Shown here piece after piece: positions 1-6,685 of a DNA stretch of 28,222 nt. The stretch comes from Prevotella sp. UBA3837 (GTDB lineage: Bacteria; Bacteroidota; Bacteroidia; Bacteroidales; Bacteroidaceae), in assembly GCA_002392835.1 (NCBI GenBank), contig DGHX01000005.1, forward strand, positions 945-29,166. Direction: 5' to 3'. The notes under the pieces are model-generated. The model saw only the letters and a list, made by a program, of their open reading frames with translations, was not told where the DNA came from and made no database searches. The position numbers were made by a program, and so were the translations under genes. How positions within the stretch are numbered: position 1 is the stretch's first letter; each line of letters starts with the position of its first letter.

Positions 1-248
1 ACCGCTCGCAGGTGGTCACCGACGCCTGCCAGAAACACGGCGGATTCTACCTGGGCAGCATAGGCGGCGTGGCAGCAGTGCTCTCGCAGAGCAGCATCAA
101 GAGCATTGAATGCGTGGAATATCCTGAGCTGGGCATGGAGGCCATCTGGAAGATTGACGTGGAGGACTTCCCAGCCTTCATCCTGGTCGATGATAAGGGC
201 AACGACTTCTTCAAGACCTTAAAGCCCTGGGCCCCATGCGCAAAATAG
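1..248 (+). CDS. Fumarate hydratase class I, C-terminal fragment
   Basis: This is the 3' end of a gene that begins before the window; the reading frame enters at base 3 and gives 81 residues before the TAG stop. The sequence carries the strongly conserved C-terminal block of class I (iron-sulfur, FumA/FumB-type) fumarases: GGFYLGSIGG, SIKSIECVEYPELGMEAIWK and VEDFPAFILVDDKGNDFF. The enzyme interconverts fumarate and malate in the cytoplasm, in the reductive branch used by anaerobic Bacteroidales to make succinate. The iron-sulfur cysteines are in the missing upstream part. The gene overlaps the next start codon (ATG at 236) by 13 bases, in another frame, which suggests cotranscription and possible translational coupling. 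The related class I tartrate dehydratase/mesaconase is less likely given the exact fumarase-type tail. Confidence 0.92.
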   Translation, partial: RSQVVTDACQKHGGFYLGSIGGVAAVLSQSSIKSIECVEYPELGMEAIWKIDVEDFPAFILVDDKGNDFFKTLKPWAPCAK

Positions 249-1795
249 CACTACTGGCAGCAACGCTGCTACTGACGGCAGCAACGGCCGTGGCTCAACG
301 CCACGGCATGCTGCGTTATAACTGTATGCCGCAGACCGAAGCCAATGCCGACGGCAGCAGCCCGGCAAAGGCACCGCCACGCAAGCTGACGCTGAAGGAT
401 AAGTGGGACGCCACACGCACCTACCCCGTGGCCGTGGTCCTGGTAAGCTACAGCGACCTCGGCTTCGCCGCCGGAGACCCTGCCATAGGCACCACGCTGG
501 GCGACATCAGCGACGTGCGCGAGCGCTACGACCGCATGTTCAACGAAACAGGCTTCAACCGCAGCCGCGGACCCGGATGCGTGCGCGAGTACTTCCAGGA
601 ACAGTCGGGCGGACGCTTCAACCCACGCTTCGACGTCTACGGACCCATCACCATCAACGCCACCAGCAACAGCTACAACGGCAAAAACAAATATGGCGCC
701 AATAACTTCCGCGAAGCCGTGCAGCAGCTGGCCGACACCACCACCGCTGACTTCAGCGTCTACGACTGGGACAGCGACGGGCGCGCCGAGGCCATCGTCA
801 TCGTCTACGCAGGCTACGGCGGCAACGACTCAAACGTTGAGAACAACAACTACTGCTGGCCCAACACCAACAGCTTCACCGCCGTCGAGGTGGGCGGCAC
901 CAAGGTGTCGCGCTTCTCGGCCAGTGCCGAGCTGTGGTACGACGACCGCAGCTTCGGCATAGGCACCATCTGCCACGAGTACTGCCACACACTGGGGCTG
1001 CCTGACATCTACCCCACCGACGGCGACGAATACTCGGTGTGCGACGAGTGGGACCTCATGGACGGCGGCAACTACAGCAACAACGGCTGGTGCCCGCCCA
1101 ACCTGAGCGGCCACGAGAAGATGCTCCTTGGATGGCTCACCCCCCAGGAGCTGACTGGCCCCGTCACCATCAGGCAGATGAAGAGCATAGCCGAGGGCGG
1201 ACCCGTGTACCGCATCAGCACCACTGACGACGACGAGTTCTTCCTCTTAGAGAACCGGCAGTGGAACGGATGGGACATGCGCTCGCCGGGGCACGGACTG
1301 CTCATCAGCCACATCGACTACGACCGCGCGGCATGGAGCGCCAACACCGTGAACAACAACCCGGCACACCACCGCTACGACCTGGTGCATGCCGACGGCC
1401 GCGACTACGACGCATGGGAGGACTACTGGCTACAGACCTACGGAGACAGCGTGTCGCCATACGTCAACCACCACACCATGCTGCTCAGCGGAACACCCTA
1501 CCCCTACGTCACCGACAGCGTGTGCAACTATGCGCTGACCGACAGCACCATGCCAGCCGCCACCACCTACAGCGGCACGAAGCTGCTGTCGAAGCCCATC
1601 ACCGACATCCGCGAGGATGAGGACGGATGCATCAGCTTCCACTTCATGGGCGGCGACACCAGCGGCATCAGCGAGCTGCCCAACAGCGAGGCCACACGCC
1701 AAGAAGCAGCATACGACCTGCAGGGACGGCCAGTGACCGCGCCCGGCTACCGCGGACTGGTCATCGTGGGCGGAAGGAAGCAAGTCGTCAGATAG
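236..1795 (+). CDS. Secreted M6-family metallopeptidase with T9SS-like C-terminus
   Basis: A 519-residue exported zinc endopeptidase of the immune inhibitor A (M6) type. Residues 1-20 form a signal peptide (MRKIALLAATLLLTAATAVA, cleavage before Q21). The catalytic motif is H247-E-Y-C-H251-T-L-G254-L-P-D257, fitting HExxHxxGxxD, followed by a Met-turn-like segment WDLMDGG with M275. The acidic stretch YDWDSDGRAEAIVIVYAG near residue 180 is typical of bacterial M6 proteins. The last 30 residues contain YDLQGRPV and end in GGRKQVVR, resembling the C-terminal sorting signals of type IX secretion cargo, so release or surface attachment through that route is inferred. There is no Ig or dockerin tail, unlike the paralogue at 2695-5967. 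The start overlaps the fumarase stop; no clear Shine-Dalgarno is visible, which is common in Bacteroidetes. The substrate cannot be read from the sequence. Confidence 0.9.
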   Translation: MRKIALLAATLLLTAATAVAQRHGMLRYNCMPQTEANADGSSPAKAPPRKLTLKDKWDATRTYPVAVVLVSYSDLGFAAGDPAIGTTLGDISDVRERYDRMFNETGFNRSRGPGCVREYFQEQSGGRFNPRFDVYGPITINATSNSYNGKNKYGANNFREAVQQLADTTTADFSVYDWDSDGRAEAIVIVYAGYGGNDSNVENNNYCWPNTNSFTAVEVGGTKVSRFSASAELWYDDRSFGIGTICHEYCHTLGLPDIYPTDGDEYSVCDEWDLMDGGNYSNNGWCPPNLSGHEKMLLGWLTPQELTGPVTIRQMKSIAEGGPVYRISTTDDDEFFLLENRQWNGWDMRSPGHGLLISHIDYDRAAWSANTVNNNPAHHRYDLVHADGRDYDAWEDYWLQTYGDSVSPYVNHHTMLLSGTPYPYVTDSVCNYALTDSTMPAATTYSGTKLLSKPITDIREDEDGCISFHFMGGDTSGISELPNSEATRQEAAYDLQGRPVTAPGYRGLVIVGGRKQVVR

Positions 1796-1849
1796 AGAAT
1801 TAGCTATTTCCATACCACTTATTAATCATTTAACCAGACAGAAAGAAGT

Positions 1850-2644
1850 ATGAGAGTCATTATTGAGCCGAACTACGATTTGATGTCGCAATGGGCAGCA
1901 AATCATGTCATCGAACGCATCAACGCCGCCAAGCCCACCGCCGAGAAGCCCTTCGTGCTGGGCCTGCCCACAGGCAGCAGCCCCATAGGCATGTACCGCG
2001 CACTGGTGAAGGCATACCAGGAGGGAAAGGTGAGCTTCAAGCACGTGCTGACATTCAACATGGACGAGTACGTAGGGCTGCCCGAGGAGCATCCCGAGAG
2101 CTACCACTCGTTCATGTTCACCAACCTGTTCAACCACATCGACTGCCCCCGCGAGAACATACACATACTCAACGGCAACGCACCCGACCTGGCCGCCGAG
2201 TGCGCACACTACGAGCAGATGATTGAGGAGGCAGGCGGCATAGACCTCTTCCTGGGAGGCATCGGCCCCGACGGACACATCGCATTCAACGAGCCGGGCA
2301 GCAGCCTCAGCAGCCGCACACGCCAGAAGACGCTCACCACCGACACCATCATAGCCAACAGCCGATTCTTCGAGGGCGACATCAACAAGGTGCCCAAGAC
2401 GGCACTCACCGTGGGCGTGGGAACCGTCATGGCCGCACGCGAGGTGATGATCCTGGTGAACGGGCACGCCAAGTGCCGCGCACTGCAGGCTGCCATAGAG
2501 GGCAGCGTGAACCACATGTGGACCATCAGCGCACTGCAGATGCACCAGCACGGCATCATCGTGTGCGACGACGCTGCCTGCGACGAGCTGAAGGTGGGCA
2601 CATACCGCTACTTCAAGGACATAGAGCGCCAGAACCTGCTCTAA
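1850..2644 (+). CDS. nagB: Glucosamine-6-phosphate deaminase NagB
   Basis: A 264-residue cytoplasmic enzyme that converts glucosamine 6-phosphate to fructose 6-phosphate and ammonia, the committed step of amino-sugar catabolism. It aligns with E. coli NagB without gaps at the key sites. The phosphate-binding loop is LPTGSSP (39-45), D72 lies in NMDEYVG, and the catalytic set D141, H143 and E148 lies in GPDGHIAFNEPG. The residues that bind the allosteric activator GlcNAc6P in E. coli (S151, R158, K160, T161, Y254) are also present, so hexameric allosteric control is plausible. Length is within two residues of the E. coli enzyme. The start is preceded by an AG-rich stretch (agaaagaag). It sits between two secreted peptidases, which suggests use of amino sugars released from glycoprotein or mucin; that link is inference. 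No nagA is in the window. Confidence 0.97.
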   Translation: MRVIIEPNYDLMSQWAANHVIERINAAKPTAEKPFVLGLPTGSSPIGMYRALVKAYQEGKVSFKHVLTFNMDEYVGLPEEHPESYHSFMFTNLFNHIDCPRENIHILNGNAPDLAAECAHYEQMIEEAGGIDLFLGGIGPDGHIAFNEPGSSLSSRTRQKTLTTDTIIANSRFFEGDINKVPKTALTVGVGTVMAAREVMILVNGHAKCRALQAAIEGSVNHMWTISALQMHQHGIIVCDDAACDELKVGTYRYFKDIERQNLL

Positions 2645-2694
2645 AAAAGACAAAAGCCTTTGTTACATCAAAACCCCAAAAAAGGAATAAGACT

Positions 2695-5600
2695 ATGAGA
2701 AAGAAAAGCTGTCTGCGGTCAGTGTGGCGCCGGGCCACCATCGCATTGTTGCTATCACTGGTAATGAACGCCGCATACGCCGTACCGGCAAAGCCGGGAC
2801 TGCAACGGACACTGAACCTGACAGACGGCACCACCATTAGTGCCGTGCTCGTAGGCGACGAGCACGGCCACTACTGGCTGGGCACCGACGGCAAGGCTTA
2901 TCAGGCCGTTGACGGAAATGACACGTACAGCGTAATAAATAAAGAAGATGTTCGCGCACGCGCGCAAGCACGCCGCACCGCCGCCAACCAGCGCCGCGCA
3001 AAGCGGCTGGCACCACGCCGCGTGGGCACCGTGGGCAGCTATACAGGACAGAAGAAGGGCATCATCATACTGGTGAACTTCAGCGATGTCAAGTTCCAAG
3101 CGGCCAACAACAACGCCCTCTACCAGCGCATCGCCAACGAGGTGAACTTCAGCGAGGGAGACTTCAAGGGCTCCATGCGCGACTACTTCTACGCACAGAG
3201 CGAGGGGCAGTTTGAGCTGAGCTTCGACGTCGTGGGACCGTATGAAATATCTGGTAATCAGGCCTATTACGGCAGCAACGACAGCCAGGGAAATGACAAG
3301 TACCCCGCCAAAATGGTCATCGAGGCAGTGAAAAAGGCTGATGCCGACGTGAACTTCGCCGACTATGACTGGGACGACGACGGCGAGGTGGACCAGGTGT
3401 ATGTCATCTATGCCGGAAAGGGTGAGGCCGACGGAGGTGCCGCCAACACGATATGGCCGCATGAGTGGACACTGGCTTCGGCCGCATACTATAATAATGA
3501 CGGCGAAGGGCCACAGACACTCGACGGTGTAAAGATAGACACTTACGCCTGCGGCGGCGAACTGAACGGATCAGGAGCCATCGCCGGCATCGGCACCATG
3601 TGCCACGAGTTCAGCCACTGTCTGGGCTACCCCGACTTCTACGACACCGACTACAGCGGCGGACAGGGCATGGGCTACTGGGACCTCATGGACGGCGGCT
3701 CCTACAACGGAGACGGCTACCAACCCGCCGGATACACCAGCTACGAGCGCTGGGTGGCAGGATGGAAGGAGCCCATAGAACTGAAAAATACCACGGCCGT
3801 CAGCGGCATGAAAGCACTGCAAGAGGACGGCGAGAGCTATGTCATATACAACGGCGGAAACAGCAATGAGTACTTCCTGTTAGAGAACCGCCAGCTGACA
3901 GGCTGGGACGAGAGCCTGCCCGCAGCCGGACTGCTCATCCTGCACGTGGACTACAATGCATCGGCATGGAGCGCCAACACGCCCAACGATGACCCAAGCC
4001 ACCAGCGCATGACCTGGATTGCGGCCGACAACAAGTACGAGTACGTGATTGACCAAGGAACGAAATACTATACTTTTGACGGTATGATGACCGACCCGTT
4101 CCCCTACGGCACGGTGAACGCCTTCAGCAAGTCGACGACGCCAGCAGCGAAGCTATACAACAAGAACACCAACGGCACGTACTATCTTGACTCGTCGGTA
4201 GAGGAAATCACGCAGAACGCCGACGGCACGGTGTCGTTCTACTTCTTCGGGCTGAGCAATGTGGCCACGCCGACCTTCTCCGTAGCCAGCGGACGCTATA
4301 CCGAGCCAGTCAGCGTGGAGATCAGCTGCGAGACGGAAGGAGCAGCCATCTACTACACCCTCGACGGCACCATACCCACCGAGCAGAGCACCGCATACAC
4401 AACCCCCATCGACATCAGCGAGACGACGACACTCACGGCCATCGCCATAGCCAACGGAGAGCGAAGCAGCGTGGCGAAGGCCACATACAGGATTGGCGCT
4501 ACCAACAGCGACCCCGACACGAAGAACTTCCAGCGGGTGGCATCTGTCGATGACCTGGAGCCAGGCATGCGCTACATCATAGCCTGCGGCAGCGAGGCAA
4601 CGGCAGCAGGAGGGTTGAGCGGCCAGATACTGAGCAGTAAGGAGGTGACTGTGAAGGGCGACTTCGTAACCATCGCCGACGGTGTTGACGTGTTCGTGCT
4701 TGAAGAGACCGACGGCGGCTGGACGGTGATGGAAGAGACGACAAACCAGTATCTCCATGCCACCGGCGCAAAGAAGCTGGCATACAGCAGTGAAAGTGAA
4801 GGAAAGGCATGGACACTCAGCGACGTCACCGACGGCGTCATCATGACCTACGGCAGCTACGGCACCATGCTCTACAATGTGAACAGCCCGCGCTTCACCA
4901 CCTACACCAGCGACCCCAATACGTCAATGATCCAGGCGAACATCTACATGGAGTACAGCGGCGACATTCCCGACCCCGTGATAGTGGCCGACGAGCAGCT
5001 GGACTTCGGCGAGACCACGGTAGGAACGCCCGTCACAAAGACCTTCACCGTGCTCACAGAGAATCTGCTCAGCGACATCACCATCACCATCGATGACACA
5101 GATGCTTTCTCGCTGGGAACGACGACCATCAGCAAGGACTCGGAAGAAGCTGAGGTAAGCGTCACCTTCAACCCGCAGGATGCCGGTATCTACACCGCCA
5201 CCGTCACACTGAGCAGCGACGGCGCAGAGCCCGTCACCGTAACACTCAGCGGCACGGCCACACAGTCCACTCCCGTCACGCCTACCAGCGGCTGCTACGA
5301 GCTGGTCACTGATGTCACCACCCTGGCCGCCGGCAACTCCATCGTCATTGCTTACGTTGACGAAGAGGGCAACGCCATGACCCTGAGCGCTACGCAAAAC
5401 AAGAACAATCGCGCAGCCGTCAGCAGCACGCTGAATGACGACGGTACGCTAACACCCAGCGACGACACTCAGGTCATCGCGCTTGAGAAGGACGGAGATA
5501 ACTATCTCTTCAACGTCGGCACGGGCTACCTCTACGCGGCTGGTAGCGGAAAGGGAAATAACTATCTAAGAACGGAGGAAACAGCAGATGGCAATGGTAA

Positions 5601-5967
5601 TGCGGAAGCCGCCATCGACATCGACGATAAAGGCTATGCCACCATTATTTTCCAAGGTGCAAACACCAACAATCTGGTTCGCTATAATCCAAACTCGAGC
5701 AATAACAACCCGCTCTTCTCCTGTTACGCTAGTAGTTCAGAAGTTGGTTCTCTTCCCCGCATCTATCGCAAGGTCATCACCATGGGCAATGGCGATGCCA
5801 ACGGCGACGGTGAGGTGACGATAGCCGACGTGGCTGCCATCGTGAGCTACCTGCTCAACGGCGAGGAGAGTGAGCACTTCGACAAGCGCGCCGCCAACGT
5901 CGACGGTGCCAACGGCATCACCATCGACGATGCCCTCGGCGTGGTGAACATCATTCTGGGAAAATGA
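2695..5967 (+). CDS. Multidomain secreted M6 metallopeptidase with chitobiase-type, Hydin-like and dockerin domains
   Basis: A 1090-residue exported protease. The start at 2695 gives a signal peptide (residues 1-29, ending NAAYA) and has the purine-rich site aaaggaataag upstream; the longer open frame reaching back to 2473 would run inside nagB and lacks a signal. The M6 zinc motif is H304-E-F-S-H308-C-L-G311-Y-P-D314, with WDLMDGG (M332) as the Met-turn-like segment. After the catalytic part come a chitobiase/hexosaminidase C-terminal-like domain (about 523-600, containing IYYTLDGTIPT), a beta module (about 610-755), an ASPM/SPD-2/Hydin-like Ig domain (about 763-860, beginning EQLDFGETTVGTPV), a second copy of the beta module (about 870-1028), and a dockerin type I (1033-1090) with two calcium-loop repeats (DANGDGEVTIADV and a degenerate NVDGANGITIDDA). 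It ends in the dockerin and has no YDLQGR-type sorting tail. It is a paralogue of the shorter protease at 236-1795. Confidence 0.9.
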   Translation: MRKKSCLRSVWRRATIALLLSLVMNAAYAVPAKPGLQRTLNLTDGTTISAVLVGDEHGHYWLGTDGKAYQAVDGNDTYSVINKEDVRARAQARRTAANQRRAKRLAPRRVGTVGSYTGQKKGIIILVNFSDVKFQAANNNALYQRIANEVNFSEGDFKGSMRDYFYAQSEGQFELSFDVVGPYEISGNQAYYGSNDSQGNDKYPAKMVIEAVKKADADVNFADYDWDDDGEVDQVYVIYAGKGEADGGAANTIWPHEWTLASAAYYNNDGEGPQTLDGVKIDTYACGGELNGSGAIAGIGTMCHEFSHCLGYPDFYDTDYSGGQGMGYWDLMDGGSYNGDGYQPAGYTSYERWVAGWKEPIELKNTTAVSGMKALQEDGESYVIYNGGNSNEYFLLENRQLTGWDESLPAAGLLILHVDYNASAWSANTPNDDPSHQRMTWIAADNKYEYVIDQGTKYYTFDGMMTDPFPYGTVNAFSKSTTPAAKLYNKNTNGTYYLDSSVEEITQNADGTVSFYFFGLSNVATPTFSVASGRYTEPVSVEISCETEGAAIYYTLDGTIPTEQSTAYTTPIDISETTTLTAIAIANGERSSVAKATYRIGATNSDPDTKNFQRVASVDDLEPGMRYIIACGSEATAAGGLSGQILSSKEVTVKGDFVTIADGVDVFVLEETDGGWTVMEETTNQYLHATGAKKLAYSSESEGKAWTLSDVTDGVIMTYGSYGTMLYNVNSPRFTTYTSDPNTSMIQANIYMEYSGDIPDPVIVADEQLDFGETTVGTPVTKTFTVLTENLLSDITITIDDTDAFSLGTTTISKDSEEAEVSVTFNPQDAGIYTATVTLSSDGAEPVTVTLSGTATQSTPVTPTSGCYELVTDVTTLAAGNSIVIAYVDEEGNAMTLSATQNKNNRAAVSSTLNDDGTLTPSDDTQVIALEKDGDNYLFNVGTGYLYAAGSGKGNNYLRTEETADGNGNAEAAIDIDDKGYATIIFQGANTNNLVRYNPNSSNNNPLFSCYASSSEVGSLPRIYRKVITMGNGDANGDGEVTIADVAAIVSYLLNGEESEHFDKRAANVDGANGITIDDALGVVNIILGK

Positions 5968-5969
5968 GG

Positions 5970-6033
5970 AAATGAAAAATGTAAAATGAAAAATGAAAAA
6001 TGAAGAATGAAGAATGAAGAATGTAAAATGAAG
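5970..6033 (+). repeat. AAATGAA heptanucleotide array spanning the PAP2 start
   Basis: Nine consecutive copies of a 7-base unit (AAATGAA and variants AAATGTA, GAATGAA). The ATG triplets fall at an exact 7-base spacing from 5972 to 6028. Because 7 is not a multiple of 3, successive ATGs lie in all three frames; only those at 6007 and 6028 open the PAP2 frame without an early stop. The array begins three bases after the upstream stop codon and is complementary to the CATTTTT array at 6090-6122. Confidence 0.9.
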
Positions 6034-6633
6034 AGCAGCGATAGGCGTCGGCCTCGGTTCCTCCGTGGCCGCACAGCTTTGGCACTAATCATTTTTCATT
6101 TTTCATTTTTCATTTTTCATTTCCCCGCTACTGCGCAGCACCGCAGCGATGCCCTCGACGACTTGCTGCAGCAAGTGCCCATGGCCACGGTGTTCGCGCT
6201 GAAAGCCTTCGACATCGACAACGCCACACCCTGGACCGAGCTGACGCTGACCGCCGTGGCCGCCTACGCCGCCGGTGTCGCCGTCACCTACCCCACCAAG
6301 CAGCTCATAGGCGAGCGGCGTCCCGACAAGAGCGACCACCGCTCGTTCCCATCGGGCCACGCCATGTTCGCCTTCGCCGGAGCCACCATGCTCAGCCACG
6401 AGTTCGGCCACGCATCGCCCTGGGTCACCATCGGCGGCTACGGCCTGGCCACACTGGTGAGCGCCGACCGCCTGGTGCGCGACCGCCACTACCTGCACGA
6501 CGTCTGCGCAGGAGCGGCCATCGGCATCGGCGCCACGGAGCTCGCCTACTGGCTGAAGAAACGGCTCATCAAGAACGACAACGTCGACCTGAGCTTCACC
6601 GGCCAGAGCCTATCGCTCGCCGTCAGATGGTAG
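6007..6633 (+). CDS. PAP2-family phosphatase, periplasmic, with repeat-encoded signal peptide
   Basis: A 208-residue acid phosphatase/lipid phosphatase of the PAP2 superfamily. The three signature motifs are complete: K98-x6-R105-P106, P115-S-G-H118 with catalytic H118, and R155-x5-H161-x3-D165, where H161 is the nucleophile by family knowledge. Likely substrates are phosphatidic acid, phosphatidylglycerophosphate, undecaprenyl pyrophosphate or lipid A phosphates; the sequence does not decide. The N-terminus has a basic region (DRRRPRFLRGR) and a hydrophobic core IIFHFSFFIFHFPATAQ whose DNA is a CATTTTT heptamer array, giving a seven-residue protein periodicity. Cleavage after ATA is plausible. 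The alternative in-frame start at 6028 would give a 201-residue protein with the same signal. Both starts lie in the AAATGAA array. The mature part has few obvious transmembrane helices, so it may be a soluble periplasmic or weakly membrane-associated form. Confidence 0.88.
   Translation: MKNEECKMKSSDRRRPRFLRGRTALALIIFHFSFFIFHFPATAQHRSDALDDLLQQVPMATVFALKAFDIDNATPWTELTLTAVAAYAAGVAVTYPTKQLIGERRPDKSDHRSFPSGHAMFAFAGATMLSHEFGHASPWVTIGGYGLATLVSADRLVRDRHYLHDVCAGAAIGIGATELAYWLKKRLIKNDNVDLSFTGQSLSLAVRW
6090..6122 (+). repeat. CATTTTT heptanucleotide array inside the PAP2 signal peptide
   Basis: Four exact tandem copies of CATTTTT (6090-6117) plus a partial copy. They lie within the PAP2 reading frame and encode the signal-peptide hydrophobic core. 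The array is the reverse complement of the array at 5970-6033, so an mRNA hairpin enclosing the start region with a loop of about 56 bases (6034-6089) is possible. Confidence 0.9.
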
Positions 6634-6685
6634 ACAAGCGCCATCAGCATTTAAACGCATACGTAGAAACAAAAACTGAATAACC

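Noticed and set aside
1826..2653. A 275-codon - strand open frame opposite nagB
   Set aside because: Covers a gene whose catalytic residues all match NagB; the antisense translation has no domain.
2473..2694. Upstream extension of the second M6 peptidase frame into nagB
   Set aside because: It would overlap nagB in another frame and remove the clear signal peptide and ribosome-binding site at 2695.
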